A stretch of 35,240 nucleotides of DNA from Branchiostoma floridae (Eukaryota; Chordata; Leptocardii; Amphioxiformes; Branchiostomatidae), in NCBI RefSeq assembly GCF_000003815.2, contig NC_049981.1, positions 14,492,800 through 14,528,039 on the forward strand, read 5' to 3'. The translations under genes and the position numbers were made by a program. Under the pieces are notes generated by a model that was not told the DNA's origin, searched no databases, and saw only the letters and a list, made by a program, of their open reading frames with translations. Below are positions 1 through 9,370 of the stretch, piece by piece (the stretch's first letter is position 1; each line of letters starts with the position of its first letter).

Positions 1-935
1 AGTTGTTTTTCGCCGTCAAGGGCACGTAAGTGCGTTGGGAATCTAGGGAGTTCAAGAATCCGGCGCTACGGGCATGAATAAAGCCCAGTGAACACATGTT
101 GGATCCTGTCATATGGTTGGAATCACAACTCCGTAGAGAGTATATTGAAGGAGTTGTAAATCACAGCTACTATTAGTATTACTAACGTTACTATTACTAA
201 CTATAATTTCTGCCCTTATCATAAATAAGGCTTATGTACTAAGATTTCCAGTCTGCCTTAACACCTCAAACGACCTCAACGACTATAGTGTAAGTACATG
301 GGGCAACAATCTTGTATGGCGCTCAGGATACTTTTGTTTATGCATTTATAGATAAAAAGAATGCAGCAAGTCCTTACTATTTTGTAGTATTTAACAGTTA
401 TTTCGAGTCTATATTAATAATCTGCTGGTTTCAAGATCGGAGCAATTTCTGGCCGCCATATAATTTGGAATTCGTCTGTGTTAGTAGACTCTGCATGGAG
501 AAGTTTTCGATACCTTCTTCAGTCCACAGACAACAGTACGTAGGATAAAACTGTAGATTTTGTAATGGATTATGATATATCCATACTAAGTGGTTCATAG
601 CCTATTATATAGCATAGCACAGTTCTATCATAATTTGTCAACTTATAATAGTTGTTTACTCAGTAATTTTCAGCCTCCAATTACTTTGATATTGAAAGTT
701 GAAACCAGCTGCAGCTGACTAACTCCAAATGACTGGTAAATAGTTGAGAACTTGCTCAGTTGCTGTGTTCTTTTTATTTATAAATGTATAAACAATGTAT
801 CCAGAGCACCACACAAGGTCGGTGCCCTATGTCACTGCATATAAAAGTCGTTTGAGGTATTTAGGAAGACCCTTAAGAATCTATTAAGAGGATGTATGAA
901 AATAAAAATTATGCTGGTGTAAACTTTTTTTGTAG
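1..935. other. Upstream or intronic sequence before the first recognised exon
   Basis: No convincing exon was found here. The first V-domain exon needs an upstream phase-1 leader exon, so this stretch is probably the intron between leader and V exon, with the leader lying before the window. A perfect donor-like GTAAGT begins at position 26 and could end an exon cut by the window edge, but the 25 bases before it are too few to judge. Confidence 0.4.
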
Positions 936-1268
936 GTTCAACAGTTGAAGGGGCTAACATCACAGTACAGATGGGACGATCCGCAACCCTGCAGTGTACA
1001 GGAATAACCAACGTCTTTAGAGAGTGGCAGCGGCTTGATACGGGTGATACTTGGGTACAGTTGATCACCCTGTACACAGGAGGCAGCACGCCTGATCTTC
1101 AGGAGAAAGTGGGTCTGGATACCTTCAACCTGAGAGGCAGATTCACGGCTACAGCTGATGATGACTTCACAGCAACCATCACAAACACACGGGCTAGTGA
1201 TGATGGGAGGTACCAGTGTGACGGGTCATCATCTGGGGGATCAATTGTTCATACGCTGCTGACATACA
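936..1268 (+). CDS. Gene 1 exon: V-set immunoglobulin domain
   Basis: This 111-codon exon encodes a complete V-set Ig domain, the membrane-distal ligand-binding module of a type I receptor. In exon numbering the B-strand Cys is residue 21 (TLQC), the core Trp is 31 (REWQ), and the F-strand Cys is 95 in DDGRYQC. The 74-residue Cys-Cys spacing and the GRFTAT segment before it are typical of V-set rather than C2-set. One N-glycosylation sequon (NIT) lies near the start. The acceptor is a T-run ending in TGTAG and the donor is GTGAGT; both ends are phase 1, the usual phase for Ig exons. No FGxG J-like motif follows, so it is not an antigen-receptor V-J unit. Family identity beyond an Ig-superfamily receptor cannot be set without a search. 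Confidence 0.9.
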
Positions 1269-2796
1269 GTGAGTAACATTTGTAAAGATATTGCCCCGAG
1301 ACACAGGTGAGCATGTCCACTGCAAGAAAAAATCTCTAAAGACACAAAAAATTGTCTTGCAGGAACACTGTCATGAAGTTTTCATGCACTTTCCCCCTCA
1401 GGACATTTCTCCCTCAGTCTGGACATTACCCAGTCATCCTGCTCATGCATATATGCTTGTGGTACAAATGTGAAGAAACATTATATCATTCTAATTCTAA
1501 GGGGCTATTGTTTTTAACTTTTACATCACGTCTTAGTCTATATGTCATTAGCTCTTACTAAATGAAAACTAATGTAGCTGGGCAAAGTAGTTGCCGTCCT
1601 CAGTTGGATGACGCCATACTCGTTCAACAGTCATACATGTCCAGTCGGTCCGGATCATTGGTAAATTTATCAACTTAAGTACATCCTATATCTTTTTTGA
1701 AATACACAGACATTGGGGGGGTCAAAATTTGTTTAAAGTCTGCTCATTTGCTTATGCAAAGTCAGTAAAACTAAAAGGTTACAAAGGTTTTGCAACATGT
1801 GTAAACTTGAAGCAAAATGGTGGAGCTGGCAACATGCATTACTACTAGTAGTACTATATAGTTTGGTGCCAGTAATCCAAGGTAAAAGACTCAGACAAAG
1901 CAAAGGTTTATTAGATTCTATGAGAAATCTTGGCGAAACTTTTGTGACTTGAAATAACTTGTTTGATAAATCAGCATAATCTGAGGCCGAAACCTCCATA
2001 ACATGACAGGGAAACATAAATGATAAAGACCAACAATGTTACAGGGAACTATCCTGATGGGGAAATGACCTGCCACCGTTATGACTTGTTACATCATAGA
2101 GTACAGTCATATTTCATATCACGGTTCATGAGATAAATTTTTAGATTGATGCTGCCTACTTATAATCGTTGCTGTGGCGATGGGGTTTTCACAGTGTATA
2201 TCAAAAATTTGTGCGTAAAAACTTCGGTACAGTAGCAGATTCCCTGGGGACTCGAAAACTTTTTTGCAGATTTAATCTCAAAAGCTTAAAAAAGATGACA
2301 CAAAATGGAATTAAGTTTCATATTTTTGCATTCTAGAGTACGAGATATATTCTGTTAATATTCCAGGAGTTTTAAAGTGATTTTTAAATGTTTAAAGTTT
2401 TCACACACAAAAAAAGGTTGAAATTTGCCTGTGAATCTGCTTGAGCAAAGATGAATTTGTAGAATGGAGAAAAGCTGTTATATTTTACAATACAGAGTAT
2501 TTTTTTCTTCATGCATTTGCATCAAATTTACTTGTAAGTGATTTTGAATTATTCTGGATATACAAATTAACCTATTCCCAAGGGACCTAATATCAGGGAC
2601 TTATCAAACCCAAAATTCAGGTAACAGATGGAAAATCATAAAATGGGGTCACATTTTTCTGCCTAAAAATTTCTCACTGCACATTTTCTGACATATTTCA
2701 AGACCTTTTTTTTTCACGCGTCGATTTTTAACGCACAGGAAACCCGTTCCCATTGCTTTGTACAGAGCCCAAAAGCCTTCATGTCATTTTTTTCAG
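1269..2796 (+). other. Gene 1 intron between the two Ig exons
   Basis: AT-rich intron with a GTGAGT donor and a TTTTTTTCAG acceptor. I found no further exon. Open frames inside it lack motifs and splice-site support. Confidence 0.7.
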
Positions 2797-3057
2797 ACAT
2801 GGTTTCTGCAAGTATTGAGCCTGCCGGACCTGCAATAGGATACATCGGACGCAATTTTCAGTTCAGATGCGAAGCATTGAACAGCAAACCTACCGCCAGC
2901 TTCAATTGGACAAAACAAGGGGATAGCAACTTTGCGGCGACAGGAGCCACCCTGCAGTTCAGTAACCTCAATGTGAATGATTCTGGCACGTACCAGTGTA
3001 CAGCATACCATGCCTATGACAGTGACACTGCTACTGTGCAGTTGATGGTCACCGAAG
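2797..3057 (+). CDS. Gene 1 exon: I/C2-set immunoglobulin domain
   Basis: This 87-codon exon encodes the second, membrane-proximal Ig domain. In exon numbering the conserved residues are Cys25 (FRC), Trp38 (FNWTK) and Cys68 in the F-strand motif DSGTYQC. The 43-residue Cys-Cys spacing fits an I- or C2-set fold. Two potential N-glycosylation sites (NWT and NDS) are visible. The acceptor is TTTTTTTCAG, the donor is GTAAGT, and both ends are phase 1, so it joins in frame to the V exon upstream and the stalk mini-exons downstream. The whole domain sits in one exon, unlike the second domain of gene 2, which an intron interrupts. An opposite-strand open frame here is a shadow. Confidence 0.9.
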
Positions 3058-3787
3058 GTAAGTGATACTGTAGTGTAGTTATGTAATGATTTTGTTTCAC
3101 GGGGGATACTTGACAGATCATACAAATATGACGAATGATAATCTTTTAGCTGCATGCAGATTTAGCTTTCTCTTTTCAATAGCTCAAATTGACTGGTTCC
3201 ATGTGAAGATCTAGTGTCTTATATTAATATGAATAGTATGAGCCCTGACATTTCATTGTCATCTTAGGCTTATGTTGTCAAATGAACTACATTGTGTATT
3301 TGTAGCTTTAAAAGATGTTTTTCTTTAACTAGGTTCATGTATCATTGACTAGCTGTGGGCTTGATTTTGATAAAATTATGTTGCATGAAAACAAAATGAG
3401 GCATAGGCAAGACTCAGTTTGATCATTTATTGACCCAAAAAGCACATTATGTTAAATGTGTATGTGTTTTGAGCATCTGTGAAGTTCTGTCTTTTAGAAT
3501 TGTCAGAGTTTCAAATTTTGTTTCAAAAATCTTTCTTGCCCTCCCTCATTTTGGTCTTTGACTGGAGCATTGCCATTCTATGTTGCCATTGACAAGCTGG
3601 ATATCAAAATTTTTACACTATGATGAATTGTCTTTCTATCCTTCTTGCACATTTCTTCTAAGCCTTGTCTCAATGTCTTCTTCATCACTTTAACTGTTAT
3701 GCTCACTCATAATGCCTTGGTGTCCCTCACCTTTAACAGCTTTTACAGCAAAACATTAATAATGGAGCCATCTTGTATTATTTCTAG
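3058..3787 (+). other. Gene 1 intron, AT-rich
   Basis: Intron between the second Ig exon and the first stalk mini-exon. Nothing coding was recognised. Confidence 0.6.
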
Positions 3788-3826
3788 AGCCAGCCACCAC
3801 TCCCACCTCACAGGGACGAACAGGAG
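3788..3826 (+). CDS. Gene 1 stalk mini-exon 1 (13 codons)
   Basis: A 39-base exon between an acceptor ending TTTCTAG and a donor GTATTA. In phase 1 it reads as Pro/Thr/Ser-rich residues including EPATTPTSQGRTG, suitable for an extended, O-glycosylated stalk between the Ig domains and the membrane. Its length is a multiple of three with phase 1 at both ends, so it can be included or skipped without changing frame. The GTATTA donor is weaker than those of the Ig exons. Confidence 0.65.
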
Positions 3827-4024
3827 GTATTATATTCTTGATTTATTAAACTGTGTACAAACAAAATACTACCCCACTAAAAGTATGAAATCCTTCAGAA
3901 AATGAGTTTTTTGTTGACCAGTTCTTTCAAAGTTCTCTCAAACTCAAAGATTTTCCCAATTATCCTCCTCTTTTGTGTGTACCTATTTTCTGGTAATAGT
4001 GTGTTTCTGTTCGTTTGTCCCCAG

Positions 4025-4066
4025 TTGTCACCTCCGCCCCTATTTCGCATGCATCCAAACCAACAG
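4025..4066 (+). CDS. Gene 1 stalk mini-exon 2 (14 codons)
   Basis: A 42-base exon with a pyrimidine-rich acceptor ending CCCCAG and a donor GTGAAG. In phase 1 it encodes residues such as VVTSAPISHASKPTG, again a Ser/Thr/Pro stalk. It ends ACA G, like the other stalk exons, and is symmetric (phase 1-1), so it is a natural cassette exon. Confidence 0.7.
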
Positions 4067-4137
4067 GTGAAGGCAGGGCATTGTTCACTTTTCACACATA
4101 CCTCTGCTTAACATCACTCTGTCTGTTATTCTGTGCA

Positions 4138-4236
4138 ATTGTCTGTTGTAGTTCTTGTAGTCTAATCAATTCCTGTGCCAGTAATATATGTACTTACTAG
4201 TATGCAGTACCTTCTTTTCCATTGTCTGTTGTAGTT
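4138..4236 (+). repeat. 16-bp direct repeat pair in the intron between stalk mini-exons
   Basis: ATTGTCTGTTGTAGTT occurs at 4138-4153 and again at 4221-4236. Both copies lie between mini-exons 2 and 3 and contain an acceptor-like TTGTAG. This suggests local duplication of intron-exon modules, perhaps with a decayed mini-exon in between. Confidence 0.7.
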
Positions 4237-4306
4237 TTTCTTTTAGTTTATTTTTGTGTGCAGTGCATTTACTTACTGGACCTGCCTTTGTTTTGTTTTC
4301 TTGTAG

Positions 4307-4339
4307 GTTCTAATATTGGCACAAATGCCCCGCAAACAG
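4307..4339 (+). CDS. Gene 1 stalk mini-exon 3 (11 codons)
   Basis: A 33-base exon after a strong T-rich acceptor ending TTGTAG, followed by donor GTGACA. In phase 1 it encodes GSNIGTNAPQTG. It is symmetric (phase 1-1) and ends ACA G like its neighbours. It would extend the stalk by 11 residues and can be skipped in frame. Confidence 0.68.
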
Positions 4340-4923
4340 GTGACAACCTTTACTGACTTTAAAACTGCAACTGCTCATTCCTAAAGTGTTCTTCCTCTTA
4401 ACACTATCTTCTCTGCTAACCACCCCGTTGTTGCTAGACTCTTATTGATTTAGTACTTTCATTTATTGTTTATTTTTTTACTGGTGATAGGGTGCTGGTA
4501 GTGGTTGTTCTATGGTCAGATGTATATTGTTTTATGTCACAAATATAGTCATGTGGACTTGTATAGACTAGATATGGTTAATCATTTTGCAAAACAAAGG
4601 AAGACATACAGAATTTAATTTGTCTGTCGGATATGCAATGGCAGTAATGTAAGCTACAGATGCATCAAGGTCAAACTCAACTATAATTCTCTTTTTTGCC
4701 ATCCTGAAGGTTGATAATTGTGAACTTACCAAAACAATGTAGTATCCATTGTGTACATTTTAAAGATTGACCTACGTAATTGAAGCACCAGCTTCAAATC
4801 TCAATAACAAATTTTAGTCACAGTTGAAACCTTTTTTCAGGTAAACATATTTTGCATTCTCTGTTCATCAATAGACATTAAATTTTAAGAGCTAAGAACT
4901 AACAGAAAGCATTTACACATCAG

Positions 4924-5055
4924 GAGGACTATCTACAGGCGCTCAAGCCGGTATTGGGATCGGAGTTGCGCTTGGCTGCATAGCTCTGGCAGGAGTTCTG
5001 GCTTACTTCTTTGTTGTGAAGCGGAAGCGAGCTGGTAGGGATAAGGATGACGGAG
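4924..5055 (+). CDS. Gene 1 exon: transmembrane segment and stop-transfer
   Basis: This 44-codon exon encodes a short Gly/Ala-rich juxtamembrane stretch and one hydrophobic helix of about 22 residues, beginning near AGIGIGVALG and ending YFFVV. It is followed directly by the basic stop-transfer KRKR and an acidic cytoplasmic start (RDKDDG). This gives a type I topology with the Ig domains outside. No charged residue lies inside the helix, so pairing with an ITAM adaptor through a membrane salt bridge is not suggested; signalling should use the receptor's own tail. The acceptor is ACATCAG, the donor GTAAGG, and both ends are phase 1. The phase-1 donor is compatible with several downstream tail exons. 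Confidence 0.88.
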
Positions 5056-5162
5056 GTAAGGAACAAGGGTTGCCTGATGGTTTGGTTTGAAGTTGAACTA
5101 AACTAAACTTCTTTTTTGCTGAAATACTTCCTACTACCACTAATGCCAAGCTTAAGTTGCAC

Positions 5163-5199
5163 TGTTCATGTACATGTACATATTGTTCATGTACATGTA
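5163..5199. repeat. Tandem TGTTCATGTACATGTA repeat
   Basis: Two copies of TGTTCATGTACATGTA lie 21 bases apart (5163-5178 and 5184-5199). ACATGTACATGT-type palindromic repeats recur across the window, for example near 13,460. Confidence 0.8.
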
Positions 5200-5537
5200 A
5201 ATGTTCCTGAAATGATATACCACGAAGGCATGGTACTAGAATAGATTTATTTTGTTTGGAAGGGAATGATACACATGCCTGTTACATTTTGTTCATGTGA
5301 GCTTATGGAAAACATACCAAGGCTGTGACAGCACAGAACAGTCATCTCAAATGTTATTCTGGGACATTCCAGGGACAGGCAGTATCAATGTGTTTCTTAG
5401 AATAGATTAGATACTTCCATGTTGAATTTTATAAGATAACAGTTGTCAGAAATAGGTATATAGTATCACAATGGCAAAATTTCAGAAGCTATTTCGTCCT
5501 AGCACTGAGGCCAAAAATTACAAAAGGGCTTAATTTT

Positions 5538-5650
5538 TAAATTGTAACCTCCCGAAAATAATTTCATCAGGTTGGTAGAATATAGGATATATGAGAATTC
5601 TTGTACACAGAACTAGAATTCTCATATATCCTACATGTAAATTGTAACCT
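5538..5650. repeat. Perfect 19-bp hairpin inside a 13-bp direct repeat
   Basis: The arms at 5583-5601 and 5615-5633 are perfect reverse complements (left arm taggatatatgagaattct) with a 13-base loop. The block is bracketed by identical 13-mers taaattgtaacct at 5538-5550 and 5638-5650, exactly 100 bases apart. This resembles a tiny foldback element with a target duplication, or a local duplication, in the intron after the membrane exon. Confidence 0.75.
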
Positions 5651-5833
5651 GTATTTTTTGGCAGGATCCTTTTCTATATGTTGTGGTACAGTAAGTTTGA
5701 ACTCATAGAATAGCTGTGTAATTATAAAAAAATATCAGGGCTAATGCATAACATAAATATGTATTGATAAATTATTACTGATTATTCTTAATGTACATGT
5801 GCAGTGCTATTATGTCTTGGCATTTCTTTTCAG

Positions 5834-6039
5834 TGGATAAAACTGTTTTTTGTTCCAATGACTTCTCTTTTACATATTATGCATCTATACCTTTAGATGT
5901 AGACTTTGATTTTGCTAATCTAGAAGAAAGAAATTCTCCTCTAATCTTAAGACCTGATGGCACACCTTGCTTCTTAAGGTGTCTCCAGACTGTCCTTGTT
6001 TTTCTAATCAGTAATACACTTTATGATTTGATTATGTAA
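5834..6039 (+). CDS. Gene 1 candidate alternative terminal exon A (ITSM-like tail)
   Basis: After the acceptor TTTCTTTTCAG a phase-1 frame runs 68 codons to TAA, so the membrane exon (phase-1 donor at 5056) could splice straight to it. Near its start it contains FTYYASI, in which TYYASI fits the ITSM pattern TxYxx[VI], the SH2-adaptor switch motif of SLAM and PD-1-type receptors. DFDFANL further on looks like an ITIM-type site with Phe in place of Tyr. The last 20 or so residues are hydrophobic and unconvincing, and no canonical AATAAA follows within 800 bases. A weak internal donor at about 5979 could make this an internal exon instead. It excludes exon 6889-6974 by position, so it would be an alternative tail. 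Confidence 0.45.
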
Positions 6040-6888
6040 ACAGTAATGTAGTTGTAGTGAATTTGCCCTTCCGTTCTTGTATTTGTTATGCCATTTCATT
6101 TTCACACTATCTTACACTGTACGTATATACATATTGCAGTCCCGCTAGTATCCTGTAAGTGTTGGATAGGGTACTTATTTAAAAATTTGTAATAGTTGTT
6201 TGAAATTGCTAAAGGTAGGCAATTTCAGCATGCATTTTGCCAAAATCTACCTTGAAAAGCCAATCTGCTTACTTGTACAAAACTCAGCCATGTTTGAAAG
6301 AAAGCCTTTTATTGTATATTTTGGAGACATTTTACTTGCGGTTATGAAATGCCGAGCCACTGGACGAAATCTTGTAACTGACAGGTACAAAGTGTCCAAA
6401 TTAGGACCAATGATCACGACTACCATAAGTTCCCAGTTGCTGTTAGCGGTGGTGTGGTTCATGAATAATTTAGTTATCAGTACCTGTCATCCATCATGAA
6501 GTGACATCTGACAAATTGTGACAAGATCTTGACTCAAAATATCTGAGTAAGCCTATTTTTTGTTCAATAATTACTGAAGTGATACAGATCTTTGTGATAC
6601 AGATTGTTGGTCAAATTTATTGCTCATACGTCATATATACAAATTTTGCACTGCCTATCGGTCAAAATGAAGGAAGTTGCATCTTTAAATATCAACAATT
6701 TTATGTGATCTCCTCAAGAAATGCATACATATGTATGTTCTTTTTTGTGAGTTTATTGTATTCAAAACAGTTCTCTGGCCTCAAATTGATCAAATTTGAG
6801 GTGTCCCATTACACATTTTAGATATGAACATGTTAACACTTCCCTGATATGTTGGCATATGAAAGTTTCCGTATGTTGTATACTATAG
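6040..6888 (+). other. Gene 1 intron or 3' UTR of tail A
   Basis: AT-rich sequence. An open frame of 99 codons lies here, with a similar one on the other strand, but neither shows recognisable motifs. No supported exon. Confidence 0.5.
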
Positions 6889-6974
6889 TTGAAAGTGGAG
6901 GTGAAGATTTTGCCCTCCAAACCCAACCTGGTGGCCACCCTGGAGCACCAGAAAACTTATCTCGACCCCCACCG
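6889..6974 (+). CDS. Gene 1 exon: cytoplasmic linker
   Basis: An 86-base exon with acceptor ACTATAG and donor GTAGGT. Entered in phase 1 from the membrane exon, it encodes an acidic, Gly/Pro-rich juxtamembrane linker (VESGGEDF, then GAPENLSRPPP) without tyrosines. It leaves in phase 0, which matches exactly the phase-0 starts of the exons at 8232 and 8942. The PPP end might bind SH3 domains, but this is only suggestive. The GC-rich codons stand out from the AT-rich introns on both sides. Confidence 0.72.
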
Positions 6975-8231
6975 GTAGGTGTTGTATGTTTTATTTTCAT
7001 TTTCTAGTTATGTAGCAGTTTTGTAGGAGCATGTTTCAGGATGATATTTCTGTTGTTTTTTGTTTTTTATTTTTTCCAAAGTCATTTGAATTTTGATACA
7101 GTCTTTTGGTTATTGTAGCATGCAAAGACAAGTCAAGAGAGAACCATGTAAAGATATGTACTTTCATTGAATCCAGAAGACATTCTAATGGTGCTTGCTT
7201 GCACATGTAAGACACCTTTACTATGAATGAAGCATATAGTTTCTTTGATTGACCATAACGAAAGGTCCACTTGTAGATTTTATACTTGTAGAAAATGAGC
7301 TTTGTGAAAAGAATTGTTTGTGTCAACACTTGGTGCAATGCTTTTTTCTTTTCTTTTGTAACTCTGGCAAAGTAGTGGAACAACAACGTCGTAAATTTGC
7401 ATCCTTTGAAACTAACCTTTGCTTGCAGTTCCTTTAATTTGCTTGCACAAGGCCATCTTAGGTCATCTATACTAAATCATTAACCATGAGAGTGCTATAT
7501 ACCTGACCCCAAGTCAACATGTGAGACCTGGTGTAAAATATTCATGATATTGACTTTGGTAGTTCATGTCAGCCATTATGCAATACAAATTTCAAGCTTT
7601 TACAGTTCTAACATTATAATGTTGATTTTCTTAAATATTTTTTAGTTTTTACATTTGACTAAATTGTCCTTTATGTCATACAATGCTTTCAGGGGATGAA
7701 AGGTATGGCCAGCTCTGAATTACCAGTCAATTTGCATGAATACTTTAGAAGTACAAGAGTTTCTGTTATCGGCTACTGAAAAATTCATCAAGCCAGTCCA
7801 TTCTCTTATCACAAACAAATCTGCAACACGTATAACGGCATGGTAGATGTTTCTTAGTTCTTCTACAGAACACTGAAAATACTGATTATTTGACAAATTT
7901 CAGCTATTTTCCATCTTGTTGATACATGTAGGTTATACTTTACTAGGGAGGCTTACTGATATTACTTACTTTGTAAAGTGTAAGAAATATGCTGCTGTAT
8001 GGTTTTACTTTTGCATTAGCTCTGCCTAAGGCTTATCTATTGTTACCAAAGGTGAACTGCATTTTTCTCCTTATTGTTTATTATTATCTACTCTCCTAAG
8101 CTTTTTTTTTCATTTGCATCTTTGTTCATGTACACTGCAGTTAGTTTTTTCTGGGTACTTGTGAAAGTGAAACCTAAACAGTCTCACTCCGAAGAAAAGT
8201 TCCACAAAATAATGTACTGTTTGTTTTTTAG
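6975..8231 (+). other. Gene 1 intron
   Basis: AT-rich intron. A possible but weak alternative acceptor ends at 7692 (TGCTTTCAG); the phase-0 frame after it runs 28 codons to a stop and has no recognisable motif. Confidence 0.5.
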
Positions 8232-8330
8232 ACTCGAAAAAAAGATGCTGAACGAGAAAAACATTCTTTAGACACTGCAGCAAATTTTGATGTTTATCGC
8301 ACCACTTTAAATCCAGGGGGGACAATATGA
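8232..8330 (+). CDS. Gene 1 candidate alternative terminal exon B
   Basis: After the strong acceptor GTTTTTTAG a phase-0 frame runs 32 codons to TGA, compatible with the phase-0 donor of exon 6889-6974. It begins with a highly charged stretch (TRKKDAEREKHSLD) and contains one tyrosine in NFDVYRTTL, which is neither ITIM nor ITSM (the Leu is at +4). AATAAA hexamers at 8556-8561 and 8573-8578 could terminate this transcript. If real, it would give a receptor form lacking inhibitory motifs. The short length leaves a fair chance of coincidence. Confidence 0.42.
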   Translation, partial: TRKKDAEREKHSLDTAANFDVYRTTLNPGGTI

Positions 8331-8555
8331 CAGGGTATTTGGGTTAGCGATTGTATTATTTGTAGTATACCTTGTCAAACCAGTTTGGTGGGGGCCACAT
8401 CTCAACACATAAATCACAATAGATTAGACTATGGCAAGTGAGCTACTTGTCACAGCATTTGTTTTTGTTGACGCATCTATTGGGTTGCTTTGTACAAATG
8501 TATACATCTCTGAATGCAAATCTTGAATTCACTTCTCAATTATCATACTGTACAG

Positions 8556-8578
8556 AATAAACAGCAGATTTTAATAAA
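8556..8578 (+). terminator. Candidate poly(A) signals for tail B
   Basis: Two AATAAA hexamers, at 8556-8561 and 8573-8578, lie about 225-245 bases after the TGA of candidate tail exon B. Confidence 0.35.
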
Positions 8579-8941
8579 AGTTGAAACCGTAAACATTATT
8601 CAAGAATGTACTTGTAATACTGCAGTATTTGAAAATTTTTTTAAGTTAGATTATTGTTGTTCATCATAGCAAACATGGAGTAAGGCCAACCAAAATGTAC
8701 CTCTTTTTGTCATAATTGGGTAGATAATAATTATGTCCTGTAAATTCATTTTATTTCATGGGGATTTTATTTCATGGTACTATTGGTAGGAGGGATGTTT
8801 TTTGTTTGTTTTGTTTTTGGAGCGTTAGTGTTTGGGGGAATTTTTTTTTGTTACAATGGAACTGCATATTTGCTGTGTCATGACTTCTGTGAAAATGAAA
8901 CTGATGTTTCTCATGATGGGCATTCCTTTTTTATCGAACAG

Positions 8942-9157
8942 AACGAGCCGGAGGTGATGTACGCGGAACTGGACCTTAAGAACGCCCCCGCTGGCTCACG
9001 CAGGCCGTACGTCGCCACCCCTGATGACTCGCCAACCGAATATGCTCAGATCCGCCCCGACAAACCACCGCGATCATCCGTACCCCATACCCTGGGACCT
9101 GACAACAAGACAGAATATGCATCCATAAGCAGGCAAAAGCCTGGTAGAAGGTACTGA
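8942..9157 (+). CDS. Gene 1 terminal exon: ITIM plus two ITSM tail
   Basis: After the acceptor TATCGAACAG a phase-0 frame of 71 codons plus TGA encodes a tyrosine-motif tail. Residues 5-10 are VMYAEL, a canonical ITIM (V/I/L/SxYxxI/V/L). Residues 32-37 are TEYAQI and 57-62 are TEYASI, both canonical ITSMs (TxYxxV/I). Tyr7, Tyr34 and Tyr59 are 27 and 25 residues apart, suitable for tandem-SH2 phosphatases or SH2 adaptors. A further Tyr in RPYVATP fits no such motif, and PDKPPRSSVP is proline-rich. By established knowledge of ITIM/ITSM receptors the tail should be phosphorylated by Src-family kinases and dampen or switch signalling. The order ITIM then ITSM recalls vertebrate PD-1. The exon is clearly GC-richer than its surroundings. 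An in-exon phase-1 donor at 9144 allows an alternative end. Confidence 0.85.
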   Translation, partial: NEPEVMYAELDLKNAPAGSRRPYVATPDDSPTEYAQIRPDKPPRSSVPHTLGPDNKTEYASISRQKPGRRY

Positions 9158-9364
9158 ATGTATGTTTCAAACTCTGGTCACTTCCAATCTGGAAAAGTTC
9201 ATGTGTCTGGAAAAAAAGTATGTTTAAATTTGCAGAATTCATGCCAAATTGTCACTGTCTTTTCAACTTTACTAGGCAAGGTCCTATTGCTATTTCTTTG
9301 AAGTTGTATTATGAATTACGGGATGATTTAGAATAAGTTTTATGTATCAGCAAAAAATTTTGAA

Positions 9365-9370
9365 AATAAA
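9365..9370 (+). terminator. Candidate poly(A) signal after the ITIM/ITSM tail
   Basis: AATAAA about 210 bases after the TGA of the tail exon. It would define the short form of the gene 1 mRNA. Confidence 0.45.

Noticed and set aside
60-85. Similarity of ACGGGCATGAATA to the LINE 3' end (ACGGGGCATGAATA)
   Set aside because: Only about 13 bases match with one gap and no neighbouring LINE sequence; treated as chance.
315-350. Signal-peptide-like start (ATG then ALRILLFMHL) upstream of the gene 1 V exon
   Set aside because: A stop follows after 11 codons, and the only GT before it (GTTTAT) is a poor donor giving the wrong phase for the V exon.
7693-7785. Possible extra tail exon after TGCTTTCAG
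   Set aside because: Open in phase 0 for only 28 codons with no motif; the phase-1 reading gives eight residues. The acceptor is moderate and no poly(A) signal is near.
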